The notes under the pieces: model-generated
Seen by the model: only the letters and a program-made list of their open reading frames with translations
The model's database searches: none
What the model was told of the DNA's origin: nothing
Origin: Devosia elaeis
Lineage (GTDB): Bacteria > Pseudomonadota > Alphaproteobacteria > Rhizobiales > Devosiaceae
Assembly (NCBI RefSeq): GCF_001650025.1
Contig: NZ_LVVY01000090.1
Location: 1 to 62,243 of the forward strand
DNA length: 62,243 nt
Direction of reading: 5' to 3'
Translations under genes and position numbers: made by a program
Shown: piece by piece, positions 1-8,508 of the stretch
How the letters are laid out: each line of letters opens with the position of its first letter
Position numbering within the stretch: the stretch's first letter is position 1

Positions 1-765
1 CCTTGCCAGCAGGGCCGGGCTGGCGGCCGCGACGACATTGCCGCCGCCGGTGGGTTCGGAGCCGTCCCAGCAGGCGATGGCGCCGCCGGCCTCGCGGATG
101 ATCGGCACCAGGGCGGCGATGTCGTAGGTGTTGAGATAGGGCTCGATGACCAGGTCGGCATGGCCGGCGGCGAGCAGGGCATAGCCGTAGCAGTCCATGC
201 CGAAGCGCTGCAGGCGGGTATGGGCCTCGATGGCCTCCCACTTGCCCCAATGCTCGCCCTTGAACAGGTTGGGCGTGGTGGTGAAGACGCGGGCCTCGGC
301 CAGGTCGGTCAGGCCGCTGGCGCGATTGGCCTGGCTGGCGGCGCCGCGCCGATAGGTGGAGCGGCCCGGCACGGCCAGGTAGTCCTCGCCGATAAAGGGC
401 TGGCTCATCAGGCCGGCCACGGCCACGCCATCCACGGCGAAGCCGATCAGCGTGCCCCAGACCGGGGCGCCGGAAATGAAGGCGCGGGTGCCGTCGACCG
501 GGTCGATGATCCAGCTATAGCGGCTCTCGCCGGTCCGGCCCCATTCCTCCCCGATAATGGCGTGATCGGGGAAAGCGGTGCTGATCAGCGCGCGGATCGC
601 CGATTCGGCGCCCTTGTCGGCTTCGGTGACCGGGTCGAAGCCGGCATCGAGCTTGTTGTCGATGACCAGAGGGGTGCGAAAGAGCCGGAGCGTCTGTTCC
701 GCGGCGGCCCGGCCGGCGGCCAGAAGCAGGTTTTCCACAGCGGCAAAGTCAATTTCGGCGGTCAT
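1..765 (-). CDS. hisN: Histidinol-phosphatase, inositol monophosphatase family (3' end outside window)
   Basis: The frame opens at ATG (765-763) and stays open for 255 codons to the left edge, so the C-terminus is missing. Visible motifs are those of Mg-dependent IMPase-fold phosphatases: IGEEWG at residues 71-76 and DPVDGT at 88-93 (metal ligands), and later EPYLNTYDIAAL followed by IREAGG, the usual C-terminal metal-site region. In Hyphomicrobiales this subfamily is mostly annotated HisN and removes phosphate from L-histidinol phosphate in histidine synthesis; other substrates such as inositol-1-phosphate cannot be excluded. It points the same way as the N-formylglutamate amidohydrolase gene upstream, but 323 bp separate them and I do not expect one operon. 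Family assignment is firm; the substrate is inference. Confidence 0.88.
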   Translation of the reverse strand, partial: MTAEIDFAAVENLLLAAGRAAAEQTLRLFRTPLVIDNKLDAGFDPVTEADKGAESAIRALISTAFPDHAIIGEEWGRTGESRYSWIIDPVDGTRAFISGAPVWGTLIGFAVDGVAVAGLMSQPFIGEDYLAVPGRSTYRRGAASQANRASGLTDLAEARVFTTTPNLFKGEHWGKWEAIEAHTRLQRFGMDCYGYALLAAGHADLVIEPYLNTYDIAALVPIIREAGGAIACWDGSEPTGGGNVVAAASPALLAR

Positions 766-904
766 GAGTGCGGATATTCCCGGTTTTCGGTGCAAAGCTT
801 TGCGTTCAAAGGCAATTATAGTGTGCTGGCGCGAAGTTGAAGCCTGCGAAGAGCCTTCTGCATTGGTAATAATCCCAATCCTGCTGAATCCTTTTTGCAA
901 CAAA

Positions 905-1071
905 GATCATCGATCCGCAGGCGCGGGGTGACTTGTTGCTTGTGAGATCGGGCAAATCGGTTCATCCCAGAAGGGCATGGTGAGCAGCCGGACTTGCGGC
1001 GAAGGCTCCGCGCTCCGGCCAGCATCGTTCCTCCCTTGACTGGGGCCGTCTTTGGGGACGGCCCTCTTTTT
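905..1071 (+). ncRNA. Candidate plus-strand small RNA ending in an intrinsic terminator
   Basis: A strong terminator at 1043-1071 points along the plus strand, yet both flanking genes are on the minus strand, so some plus transcript seems to end here. Upstream is a stable hairpin: GCCGGA (987-992) pairs with TCCGGC (1014-1019), enclosing GCGG (996-999) with CCGC (1008-1011). The 3' part carries CTCCCTTGAC just before the terminator, loosely like the CACCTTGAAC segment near the 3' end of E. coli 6S RNA. The 5' end is not defined: I found no good -35/-10 pair, and the start given is a guess. 6S RNA is one possibility; it has not been shown. Confidence 0.3.
1043..1071 (+). terminator. Intrinsic terminator, plus-oriented
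   Basis: GGGCCGTC (1043-1050) and GACGGCCC (1057-1064) form a perfect 8-bp stem with a 6-nt loop, followed by TCTTTTT. There is no T-run on the minus-strand side, so it works for plus-strand transcription. Confidence 0.75.
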
Positions 1072-1088
1072 ACGCTCCGTTGCTGGTT

Positions 1089-1985
1089 CTATTCGGCGGC
1101 TTCGCGATCGATGACGGCGCCATGGCCGGCCAGGGCCACGAGGTCGATGCCAATCAGCGTCAGGATCAGCCGCTCGATCAGCGCCTTGATGGCGTCGAAG
1201 CCGGCATTTTTCTCCAGCGTGGCCTCGTTCATGTAGAGATGCCGGCTGATCTCGATCTGCAGGGCATGCACGCCATGCTGGGGGCGGCCATAGGTGCGGG
1301 TGCAGAAGCCGCCCGCATAGGGCCGGTTGCGCGCCACCCGCAGGCCGGCGGCGGTGAAGACGGTTTCCACCAGATCGACCAGCGGGCCGGCGCAGGTGGT
1401 TCCATAGCGGTCGCCCAGCACGATATCGGGCGTGGCGCGCTCGCCATGCCGGCCGATCCGCGGCATGGAATGACAATCGATCAGCACGGCCAGGCCGAAG
1501 CTGGCCAGGGATTCGCCCAGCAATTTCTGCAAGGCGGCGTGATAGGGGTGATAGATACCCTCGATGCGCATGCGCGCATCATCGAGGGTCAGGCGCTCGC
1601 GATAGATGGGCTTGTTCTCGGCCACGACGCGAGCCAGCGTGCCCAGGCCCGCCGCCACGCGTGGCGAGGTGGTGTTGAACCGATCCGAGAGCGGCTCGGC
1701 GAACATGGTGGGATCGAGCTCCCAGGGCTCGCGATTGACATCGAGATAGGCGCGGGGGAAATGCGCCCGCAGCAGCGGCGCGCCCAGATGCGGCGCCCGG
1801 GCGAACAGATCGTCGACAAAGGCATCTTCCGACTGGCGGATCGAAAGGTGGTCGAGCCGCGTCATCTCCAGGAAGCGGGCGGGATAGACCCGCCCGGAAT
1901 GCGGCGAGTTGAACAAGACCGGTGCCAGGACGCGCCGTGGCCTGATCGTCTCGAACGCCGGTTGATCCCAATAGTCGGACCGCAC
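1089..1985 (-). CDS. N-formylglutamate amidohydrolase family protein
   Basis: A 298-residue protein of the N-formylglutamate amidohydrolase (HutG-type) family. Members hydrolyse N-formyl-L-glutamate to formate and glutamate, the last step of one histidine-degradation route. Typical segments are NSPHSG near the N-terminus, the DCHSMPR motif and GDRYGTTC in the central region. I chose the GTG at 1985-1983 because GGGGGAGAGGAC stands just before it and the protein then begins next to the conserved domain. Frames reaching further upstream add about 60 poorly conserved residues and would run into the divergent cpdR. No other hut genes are nearby, so a role in histidine use is family knowledge rather than context. 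Confidence 0.85.
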   Translation of the reverse strand: MRSDYWDQPAFETIRPRRVLAPVLFNSPHSGRVYPARFLEMTRLDHLSIRQSEDAFVDDLFARAPHLGAPLLRAHFPRAYLDVNREPWELDPTMFAEPLSDRFNTTSPRVAAGLGTLARVVAENKPIYRERLTLDDARMRIEGIYHPYHAALQKLLGESLASFGLAVLIDCHSMPRIGRHGERATPDIVLGDRYGTTCAGPLVDLVETVFTAAGLRVARNRPYAGGFCTRTYGRPQHGVHALQIEISRHLYMNEATLEKNAGFDAIKALIERLILTLIGIDLVALAGHGAVIDREAAE

Positions 1986-2194
1986 GTCCTCTCCCCCGAT
2001 GGGCGGCCAAAGGCCGCTGGTGATTTGCCTGACAGGCAATGTGAAGCGGCGCGGCGCGCTTGTCCAGTTGCCCGCATGGCGCAGCGACCGGGAAAAGCAT
2101 GGCATTGTGAATGCCAAAGGTTGCGAAAGCGCGCGAGTGGCATAATCATCCGGGCAGAAACGACTCACCGCCGGAACCGGCCCAAGGGGTATTG

Positions 2195-2554
2195 ATGAAG
2201 CGAATTCTGCTCGCTGAAGACGACAATGACATGCGCCAGTTCCTGACGCGGGCGCTCAAGAATGCCGGTTATGAAGTGGTGTCGTTCGACAATGGGCTTT
2301 CCGCCTATGAACGGCTGCGCGAGGAGCCGTTCTCGCTGCTGCTGAGCGATATCGTGATGCCGGAAATGGACGGGATCGAGCTGGCCCGGCGGGCCACCGA
2401 ACTGGATCCCGACCTCAAGGTCATGTTCATCACCGGCTTTGCCGCCGTGGCGCTCAACCCCGACAGCGACGCGCCCAAGGATGCCTCGGTGCTGTCCAAG
2501 CCCTTCCATCTCAAGGACCTGGTGTCCGAGGTCGAGCGGCTGCTGGCCGCCTAG
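2195..2554 (+). CDS. cpdR: Response regulator CpdR
   Basis: A 119-residue stand-alone receiver domain. AEDD (residues 7-10) gives the acidic pocket, D52 in LLLSDIVMPEMDG is the phosphorylation site, and the lysine of VLSKPF is the conserved signalling Lys. Length and sequence, including the ITGFAAVALNPDS stretch, match CpdR. In Caulobacter and rhizobia, unphosphorylated CpdR acts as an adaptor that primes the polar ClpXP protease to degrade cell-cycle proteins; the CckA-ChpT relay phosphorylates it. The ATG at 2195 follows AAGGGG at 5-10 nt. Longer frames starting at 2111 add unrelated residues. No kinase is adjacent, as expected for this orphan regulator. Confidence 0.93.
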   Translation: MKRILLAEDDNDMRQFLTRALKNAGYEVVSFDNGLSAYERLREEPFSLLLSDIVMPEMDGIELARRATELDPDLKVMFITGFAAVALNPDSDAPKDASVLSKPFHLKDLVSEVERLLAA

Positions 2555-2629
2555 GGCGCAGTAATCCACAGGAGCGGGGGCGCCAATGGCGCCGTTGCAG
2601 CGAATTTGCGCGGCATGGCGCGAAGCCTC

Positions 2630-2659
2630 TTGACCCGCCCCAAGGATTTGTGGTCTATC
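2630..2659 (+). promoter_or_regulatory. Probable tRNA-Val promoter
   Basis: TTGACC (2630-2635) and TCTATC (2654-2659) are 18 bp apart and lie about 40 bp before the first tRNA. The -35 is good and the -10 weak, which is common in alphaproteobacteria. Confidence 0.5.
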
Positions 2660-2700
2660 CGCGCCACCGGAAACGCCAAGCGGTTCCGTCCCGGAGAGAT

Positions 2701-2775
<75 letters not shown>

Positions 2776-2800
2776 TCTCTCTTCCCTGCCCTAGAGCAGC

Positions 2801-2875
2801 GGGTGCGTAGCTCAGCGGGAGAGCACTGCCTTCACACGGCAGGGGTCACAGGTTCAATCCCTGTCGCACCCACCA
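2801..2875 (+). tRNA. tRNA-Val (anticodon CAC)
   Basis: A second valine tRNA 25 bp after the first. Acceptor GGGTGCG/CGCACCC, anticodon stem CTGCC/GGCAG with loop TTCACAC giving CAC, T-loop TTCAATC, and an encoded CCA end. It decodes GUG, the main valine codon in GC-rich genes. Both tRNAs probably come from one transcript. Confidence 0.97.
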
Positions 2876-3147
2876 TTTCCGGAATTTCTGGCACTTGTCA
2901 TGGTCCTTGCCGGTTCGGGCCAGGGCCCGGAACGCGGGGCACGCGGTTTCTGTCGGCAATGGCCTTGTTCCGGACATGAAATGCTGTCACTATGCCGGCA
3001 TACGTTTTCAGCCTAAGTCGGCTGCCTGCCGGTCATTTCCGGTCCTTGGCTCACTGATCTACTTTGCGAACGTTTTGCAGGCCCTCTTGCATGTTGCGGA
3101 GGGAAACCGCTCGTTTCGCTTCGGCTCCGAGCTTTAAGGATAGAAAA
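2876..3147 (+). other. Leader region of the cold-shock gene
   Basis: No convincing gene. The 272 bp between tRNA-Val and cspA fit a long 5' untranslated leader, as is usual for cold-shock genes whose leaders fold differently with temperature. An open frame at 2895-3137 has no family features and is probably spurious. No clear promoter hexamers were found. Confidence 0.45.
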
Positions 3148-3363
3148 ATGGCCACCATCAACGGCACCGTCAAGTTCTTCAACACCACCAAGGGTTTCGG
3201 TTTCATCACCCCCGACAATGGTGGCAAGGACCATTTCGTGCACATTTCGGCCGTGCAGCGCTCGGGCGTCGACGGCCTCTACGAGAACGACAAGGTCACC
3301 TACGAGGTCGAGACCGGTCGTGACGGCCGCGAGTCGGCGATCAATCTCGTGCTGAACAAGTAA
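3148..3363 (+). CDS. cspA: Cold-shock protein (CspA family)
   Basis: A 71-residue single cold-shock domain. KFFNTTKGFGFITP contains RNP1 (KGFGFI) and DHFVHIS is RNP2; these aromatic residues bind single-stranded RNA or DNA. Such proteins act as RNA chaperones in the cytoplasm during cold or growth transitions. AAGGATAG lies just before the ATG at 3148. Longer frames from 3064 would add residues absent from the family. The long upstream leader and the downstream terminator suggest a single-gene transcript. Whether it is cold-induced cannot be read from the sequence. Confidence 0.95.
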   Translation: MATINGTVKFFNTTKGFGFITPDNGGKDHFVHISAVQRSGVDGLYENDKVTYEVETGRDGRESAINLVLNK

Positions 3364-3389
3364 AATCCGGCCCAAAGCCGCGTATTTGG

Positions 3390-3415
3390 AAGGCCGCCCA
3401 TCGGGCGGCCTTTTT
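3390..3415 (+). terminator. cspA intrinsic terminator
   Basis: AAGGCCGCCC and GGGCGGCCTT form a stem around a 4-nt loop (ATCG), followed by a T-run. It lies 27 bp after the cspA stop. Confidence 0.9.
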
Positions 3416-3459
3416 CGTGGGCAATGGCCTTGGCCCGGTCGCTCTGATAGGCTTGCGCG

Positions 3460-3645
3460 ATGAAACCGGGAATTACCGCGCTGGAACGCGCGTTCGCTCT
3501 GGCCAGAAGCGGCAAATACGCCACCTTGACCGATCTCAAATCGGCCGTGAGCAAGGAAGGTTACCTTGCGGACCAATTGGAGGGCCGCATGCTGGCCCGC
3601 CAATTGCGCGAAATCCTCAAGGCGCACAGGCCCGCAAAGCCTTGA
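3460..3645 (+). CDS. Small conserved hypothetical protein (61 aa)
   Basis: A 61-residue basic, soluble protein with the segments ITALERAFALARSG and LARQLREILKAHRP, predicted helical. Similar short proteins occur in Hyphomicrobiales as uncharacterised entries (recalled, not searched). There is no signal peptide or membrane segment. The start at 3460 has only a weak ribosome-binding match, and a longer frame from 3417 would begin inside the cspA terminator region. It ends 4 nt before the convergent PPOX gene. The function is unknown. The reading frame looks genuine by codon use, but this is a modest-confidence call. Confidence 0.6.
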   Translation: MKPGITALERAFALARSGKYATLTDLKSAVSKEGYLADQLEGRMLARQLREILKAHRPAKP

Positions 3646-3649
3646 GCCC

Positions 3650-4264
3650 TCACCACATGGTCGCCTTGGCCCGTTCCGGCCAGGCCTTGTCATAGCTTTC
3701 GCCGCCCACGGCGTTTTCGGTCATGGCGGCGAGAATTTCGCCGGGGCTGGGCAGGGTGGCCGGATCGACATGGCGGGCCGGGTTCCACAATTCAGACCGG
3801 ATAATGGCGCGGGCGCACTGGAAATAGAGCTCGTCGATGGCGAGCACGATGACCGAACGGGGCGGCTTCTCATCGACGGCGAAGCTTTCCAGCAGATCGG
3901 GATCGATCGAGAGATGGGCGCGGCCATTGACGCGCATGGTGGTGCCCGAGCCGGGGATGAGGAAGAGGAAGGCGCAGCGCGGATCGCGCACGATATTGCG
4001 CAGGCTGTCGATGCGGTTATTGCCGCGCCGGTCGGGCATCATCAGGGTCTTGTCGTCATGGACGCGCACGAAGCCGGGCTTGTCGCCGCGCGGCGAGCAA
4101 TCCACGCCTTCGGGGCCCACCGTCGCGAGAGCCGCGAAGGGGCTGGCCTCGATCAGGCGCCGATAATGCGGGGTCATGACATGGGCGACCTTGACCGTGG
4201 AGGCGGCCACCGGGGCGGGCAGGTAAAGGGCTTCGAGCTGGTCGATGGAGGTGATCGTGGTCAT
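3650..4264 (-). CDS. Pyridoxamine 5'-phosphate oxidase family flavoprotein
   Basis: A 204-residue PPOX-fold protein of the MSMEG_1061 type: FMN-binding split-barrel with SPRGDKPGFVRV and PDRRGNNRIDSLRNIV in the FMN-contact region, then FLIPGSGTTMRVNGRAHLS. Relatives are FMN or F420-binding oxidoreductases of mostly unknown substrate and should not be called PdxH, because they lack its vitamin-B6 site. The start ATG is at 4264-4262; frames further upstream run across the divergent msrB promoter. It stands alone, convergent with the small gene on its left and divergent from msrB. Family firm, substrate unknown. Confidence 0.85.
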   Translation of the reverse strand: MTTITSIDQLEALYLPAPVAASTVKVAHVMTPHYRRLIEASPFAALATVGPEGVDCSPRGDKPGFVRVHDDKTLMMPDRRGNNRIDSLRNIVRDPRCAFLFLIPGSGTTMRVNGRAHLSIDPDLLESFAVDEKPPRSVIVLAIDELYFQCARAIIRSELWNPARHVDPATLPSPGEILAAMTENAVGGESYDKAWPERAKATMW

Positions 4265-4411
4265 GGTGCCTGCGTTTTGATGGCGTCGCGCTGGGAATGG
4301 AACGCAAGTAAGCCTATATCTGGGATCAATGACAGCTGGACATAGGTCTGGTGGCGCATTTCGAACCGGAAAAGCGGCCCGACCTTTCCCACCGCCCAGA
4401 GGAGACTTGCC

Positions 4412-4816
4412 ATGGATGCCCATGCCTATCCCGTGACCCGCAGCGAAGCCGAATGGCGCAAGAAGCTGACGCCGGAACAATTCCAGGTGATGCGCGAGCA
4501 CGGCACCGAACGGCCCGGAAGCTGCGCGCTGCTGCATGAAAAGCGCCAGGGCACCTTTTCCTGCGCCGGTTGCGACACGCCGCTTTTCGCCTCGACGCTG
4601 AAATTCGAAAGCGGCACCGGCTGGCCCAGCTTCAACGATCCCATTCCCGGCTCGGTGGAAACGGAAACCGACCATTCCTATGGCATGGTGCGCACCGAGG
4701 TGCATTGCGCCACCTGCGGCAGCCATCTCGGCCATGTCTTCCCCGACGGGCCGCCCCCGACCGGATTGCGATATTGCATCAATGGCGTGGCGCTGAATTT
4801 CGCGCCGAATGCATGA
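4412..4816 (+). CDS. msrB: Peptide-methionine (R)-S-oxide reductase MsrB
   Basis: A 134-residue MsrB. It reduces the R epimer of methionine sulfoxide in proteins, using thioredoxin. Zinc is held by C51, C54 (CAGC) and C99, C102 (CATC). The catalytic Cys is C122 in RYCIN. Conserved GTGWPSF and [10 protein letters not shown] are present. It has no signal peptide, so it acts in the cytoplasm. GAGGAG precedes the ATG by 7 nt. It is followed by its own strong terminator and so is probably a single-gene transcript. No MsrA domain is fused or adjacent. Confidence 0.97.
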   Translation: MDAHAYPVTRSEAEWRKKLTPEQFQVMREHGTERPGSCALLHEKRQGTFSCAGCDTPLFASTLKFESGTGWPSFNDPIPGSVETETDHSYGMVRTEVHCATCGSHLGHVFPDGPPPTGLRYCINGVALNFAPNA

Positions 4817-4821
4817 AACGG

Positions 4822-4850
4822 GCCCCGGACGAAAGTCCGGGGCTTTTTTC
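4822..4850 (+). terminator. msrB intrinsic terminator
   Basis: GCCCCGGAC, tetraloop GAAA, GTCCGGGGC, then TTTTTT: a near-ideal intrinsic terminator just after the msrB stop. Confidence 0.95.
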
Positions 4851-4985
4851 TTCCGCCCGGGGAGAAGGTGGCGCGTAGCGCCGGATGAGCGGGACATTTC
4901 AGCGCGCGTGGCACCTTCCCCCTCACCGACTCGGCTTCGCCGAGGCACCTCTCCCCGAGGGGGAGAGGAACAAGAGGCTTCTTGC
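4851..4985. repeat. Mosaic inverted-repeat element (family C)
   Basis: It contains GGAGAAGGTGGCGCG...CGGATGAGCGGGAC on the left and CCCCCTCACCGACTCGGC...CTCTCCCCGAGGGGGAGAGG on the right. Closely similar blocks recur at 26261-26388 and 49100-49256, with variants at 36591-36708 and 59740-59867, always between genes. It lies between the convergent msrB and hrpB and could terminate hrpB transcripts. Confidence 0.7.
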
Positions 4986-4990
4986 CTGCC

Positions 4991-7435
4991 TTACGTTCCG
5001 CGTGGCTTCGCCCTGTTGGTGGCGCTGGCGGCGATGGGGTCGTCGGGCCAGGGATGGCGGGGATAGCGGCCCTTGAGGTCCTTGGCGACATCCTTCCAGC
5101 TTCCGCGCCAGAAGCCGGGCAGGTCGCGCGTGGTCTGGATGGGCCGGTGTGCCGGCGACAGCAGCACCAGCAGCAGCGGCACCCGGCCATTGGCGATGGC
5201 GGGGTGGCGGTCGAGGCCGAACAATTCCTGCACGCGGATTTCGAGCGCCGGGCCGTTTTCGGCGGCATAGTCGATGGGGAGATGACTGCCCGAGGGCGCG
5301 TGGAAATGGCTGGGGAGCAGGGTGTCGATCTGCTGCCGCTTCGCCCAGGGCAGCAACGTGTCCAGCGCCATGCCAAGGTGGTTGGCGTCGATATCGGCAA
5401 GCCGGGTTTCCCCGACCAGATGCGGGGCCAGCCAGGACGGATCGGCGGCGAGGGCGGCGTCCGAGAGATCGGGCCAGTCGGCGCCGAGGCTCTGGTGGAG
5501 GAAGCTGGAACGAGCGCGCAGGGCCTTCTGCTCCTTGGACCAGGGCAGCAGTTCCGGGCGTTTCAGGGCGGCTTCGGCAAGGAGCGCGGCGGCCTTTTCA
5601 AAATCGGTGACAGGGGCGGTGTCGTCGGCCAGGCGCAGGGCATCGAGGCGGCGCTGGCGGCGGGCGCGCACGGTATTGGTCTTAGGGTCGAAGGCCAGGC
5701 TGGTTTCGGCACTGATATGGCCGGCAAAGAGGGCTTCCAGGTCGGGTAGGTCCAGGGAAGCGGCGGCGCGGATGCGGCCCTGGCCGGCGCTGCCGGTGAG
5801 ATCGGCGACCACGATATAGGGCGCGCCGGCCAGGGCATGGGTTTCATCGAGCTGGGCCTGGCGCCCGTTGGCGAGGCGGAAGCGGCCACGCGGACCGGCC
5901 GATTGGGCGACACGATCGGGGAAGGCGCGGGCCAGGTGGTGGCCGGGTGACAGGAATGTCTCGGCTTTGCCGCCGGCGGCGTGGACCCAGCGGCGCGCCA
6001 GCGCGCGGGCATCTTCGGCGCGTCTCGATCGGTCGAGACGGAAACGCTCGAGGCGGCGGCCAAGATCGATATCGTCGCCACCCAGGCCGCGTTCGCCGAT
6101 GAGCACGGCCAGTTCGGCGGCGCTTTGGGCATCGCCATCCTCGGCTCCGGCCAGGATCATATGGGCCAGGCGCGGATGGAGCGGCAGGCGGGCCAGGGCC
6201 TTGCCGGCAGCGGTGAGGCCGCCATGGACATCGAGGGCGTCGAGCCGGGTGAGCAAGGCCCTGGCCTCGGCCCAGGCGGGGGCAGGCGGAGGATCGAGAA
6301 AGGCCAGGGTCGTTGGATCGCTGACGCCCCAGGCGGCCAGATCGAGCATCAGGCCGGAGAGATCGGCGGCGAGGATTTCCGGTGTTTCGAAAGCGGCGAG
6401 GGCGGCGGTCTGACCCTGGTTCCAGAGGCGGATGCAGATGCCGGGTGCGGTGCGGCCAGCGCGGCCGCGGCGCTGGTCGGCGCCGGCCCGGGAGACGCGG
6501 GTGGTGGCCAGGGTGGTGAGCCCGGTGGCCGGTTCATAGACCGGAACGCGGCGGAAGCCGCTGTCGATAACGATCCGAATACCTTCGATGGTGAGCGAGG
6601 TTTCGGCAATGGAGGTCGCCAGGACGACCTTCCTTCGGCCTTCCGGAGCCGGCTGAATGGCGCGGTCCTGTTCGGCAGGGCTCAATTGGCCATAAAGCGG
6701 GGCGAGATCGACATGGGCGGGCAGGCGGGTGGCGAGGCGCTCGGCGGTACGGGTGATCTCGCCCTGGCCGGGCAGGAAGACCAGGGCCGAGCCGTCGTGT
6801 TCGCGCAGGGCCTGCAGCGTGGCGGCGGCGACCTGGTCCTCGAGGCGCTGCAGGGGATCGGGCTCGGCGTAAAAGGTTTCGACCGGGAAAGTGCGGCCGG
6901 GGGAATCGATGACGGGCGCGCCCTCGAGCAATGCAGCGACGCGGGCGCCGTCGATGGTGGCGGACATGACCAGGATGCACAGATCGGGCCGGAGCGCTCG
7001 CGCGTCGAGCGCCAGGGCGAGGCCGAGATCGGCATCGAGGCTGCGCTCGTGGAATTCGTCGAACAGCACGGCGGCAATGCCGCTCAGTTCGGGATCGCCG
7101 AGGATCATGCGGGTGAAGACGCCTTCGGTGACGACCTCAATGCGGGTTCGGGAAGAGACCCTGGCTTCCATGCGGACGCGATAGCCGACGGTCTCGCCGA
7201 CATCCTCGCCGAGCAGCCGGGCCATCTGCCGGGCGGCGGCGCGGGCGGCGAGGCGGCGGGGTTCGAGCACGATGATGCGGCCGTCGTTGCGCCAGGGCGC
7301 ATCCAGCAGAGCGAGGGGCACGCGCGTGGTCTTGCCGGCGCCCGGCTGGGCGACCAGCACGGCGGCATTACCCTTGGCCAGGGCATCGGCCAGCGCGGGC
7401 AGAACGGCATCGATGGGCAGGGCGGGCCAGGACAT
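4991..7435 (-). CDS. hrpB: ATP-dependent helicase HrpB
   Basis: An 814-residue DEAH-box helicase. Walker A is in AQPGAGKTT (residues 29-37), the DEAH-like motif is DEFHERS, SATIDG is motif III, and QRRGRAGR is motif VI. The C-terminal half matches the HrpB-specific region. Length matches E. coli HrpB. Its cellular role is not well settled; it is assumed to act on RNA. I start at ATG 7435 because the first domain begins at once. A TTG 36 nt further upstream gives extra residues and no better ribosome-binding site. The divergent DUF72 gene begins 95 bp away. Confidence 0.93.
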   Translation of the reverse strand: MSWPALPIDAVLPALADALAKGNAAVLVAQPGAGKTTRVPLALLDAPWRNDGRIIVLEPRRLAARAAARQMARLLGEDVGETVGYRVRMEARVSSRTRIEVVTEGVFTRMILGDPELSGIAAVLFDEFHERSLDADLGLALALDARALRPDLCILVMSATIDGARVAALLEGAPVIDSPGRTFPVETFYAEPDPLQRLEDQVAAATLQALREHDGSALVFLPGQGEITRTAERLATRLPAHVDLAPLYGQLSPAEQDRAIQPAPEGRRKVVLATSIAETSLTIEGIRIVIDSGFRRVPVYEPATGLTTLATTRVSRAGADQRRGRAGRTAPGICIRLWNQGQTAALAAFETPEILAADLSGLMLDLAAWGVSDPTTLAFLDPPPAPAWAEARALLTRLDALDVHGGLTAAGKALARLPLHPRLAHMILAGAEDGDAQSAAELAVLIGERGLGGDDIDLGRRLERFRLDRSRRAEDARALARRWVHAAGGKAETFLSPGHHLARAFPDRVAQSAGPRGRFRLANGRQAQLDETHALAGAPYIVVADLTGSAGQGRIRAAASLDLPDLEALFAGHISAETSLAFDPKTNTVRARRQRRLDALRLADDTAPVTDFEKAAALLAEAALKRPELLPWSKEQKALRARSSFLHQSLGADWPDLSDAALAADPSWLAPHLVGETRLADIDANHLGMALDTLLPWAKRQQIDTLLPSHFHAPSGSHLPIDYAAENGPALEIRVQELFGLDRHPAIANGRVPLLLVLLSPAHRPIQTTRDLPGFWRGSWKDVAKDLKGRYPRHPWPDDPIAASATNRAKPRGT

Positions 7436-7530
7436 GAGCGGGAGATAGCGGCAGGTGGGGCCGCGGAGCAAGCGGAATGCGCCGGGATCGCAGCCGGCAA
7501 CGCCGATGGCGTGGCGGCGTTATCGGCAGC

Positions 7531-8418
7531 ATGAGCAAGGCCAAAGCCAGCACAGGCGAGGTAAGGATTGGGGTTTCCGGCTGGACCTATGCGCCCTGGC
7601 GCGGCAATTTCTATCCCGAGGGACTGCCGCAGAAGCGGGAGTTGAGCTTTGCCGCCGGCCAGTTCAACGCGCTCGAAATCAACGGGACCTTTTACGGCAT
7701 GCAGACGCCGAAGGCGTTTCGCCGCTGGGCCGAGGCGGTGCCGGAGGGGTTCGTCTTTGCCGTCAAGGGCTCGCGCTACCTGACCCATATGCTGCGGCTG
7801 AAGGCGCCGGAAAGGCCGCTGGCCAATTTCTTCGCCTCCGGTCCGCTGGTGCTGGGGGAGAAGCTCGGGCCCATCCTATGGCAGTTTCCGGCGCGGTTCC
7901 GGTTCGATGCGGAGCGGATCGAGCAATTCCTGGCCCTGCTGCCGCAGGATAGCGCGGCGGCGGCGCGGCTGGCGCATCGGCACGACCAACGCCTGCGGGC
8001 GCCCGCCGATTATGGCGATGGGGCGAAGCGGAAAATCCGCCATGCCATGGAAATCCGGCATGAGAGCTTTCGCGACCCCGATTTCATCGCCCTGCTGCGC
8101 CGCTACAATGTGGCGCTGGTCTGTGCCGACAGCGTGGATTGGCCGCTCCTGATGGATGTCACGGCGGACTTCGTCTATTGCCGGCTGCATGGCTCGGCGG
8201 AGCTTTATAAATCCCGCTATTCGGATCCACAGCTCGAAGCCTGGGCGGAACGGGTGCGCCATTGGTCCCGCGGCGCCGCGACGGACGGGAATTTCATCTG
8301 CGACCCGGTGGCGGATGGCCGGAAACGCGATGTCTTCGTGTTCTTCGACAATACCGACAAGCTGATGGCGCCCGGGGATGCCAGGGGGCTGATGCGGCGC
8401 CTGGGCGTCCACTGGTGA
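7531..8418 (+). CDS. DUF72 domain-containing protein (YecE family)
   Basis: A 295-residue TIM-barrel DUF72 protein: IGVSGWTYAPWRGNFYPEG at the N-terminus, EINGTFYG, a FAVKGSRYLTH strand and LHGSAELYKSRYSD near the C-terminus are standard for the family. The function is unknown; a nuclease-like or metal-dependent role has been suggested from the fold alone. The ATG at 7531 begins directly before the domain, and frames from 7477 would enter the hrpB promoter region. The next gene follows 90 bp later on the same strand, so the two may be co-transcribed. Confidence 0.9.
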   Translation: MSKAKASTGEVRIGVSGWTYAPWRGNFYPEGLPQKRELSFAAGQFNALEINGTFYGMQTPKAFRRWAEAVPEGFVFAVKGSRYLTHMLRLKAPERPLANFFASGPLVLGEKLGPILWQFPARFRFDAERIEQFLALLPQDSAAAARLAHRHDQRLRAPADYGDGAKRKIRHAMEIRHESFRDPDFIALLRRYNVALVCADSVDWPLLMDVTADFVYCRLHGSAELYKSRYSDPQLEAWAERVRHWSRGAATDGNFICDPVADGRKRDVFVFFDNTDKLMAPGDARGLMRRLGVHW

Positions 8419-8508
8419 GGACTTGTTCAGCACAGCCGTACGCGTGGGTTCTCCCCGGCCCGGGAAGCGGCTAGGGTGCGATGCCTACACAAACGCCCGG
8501 AGAGGCGC

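Larger units (their letters stand above)
766..1088. other. 323-bp intergenic stretch with no convincing protein gene
   Basis: It lies between two minus-strand genes. Short frames here lack family features and a Shine-Dalgarno match. The left end must hold the hisN promoter on the minus strand. The right part holds a GC-rich hairpin and a plus-oriented terminator, described separately as a possible small RNA. Confidence 0.6.

Noticed and set aside
816..1025. A 69-codon minus-strand frame in the first intergenic region
   Set aside because: Two cysteines and many Arg/Ser/Leu residues without pattern, and no ribosome-binding site. It lies over a region better explained by RNA structure.
2895..3137. 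An 80-codon frame before cspA
   Set aside because: No family features and an unusual composition. The region fits a cold-shock leader.
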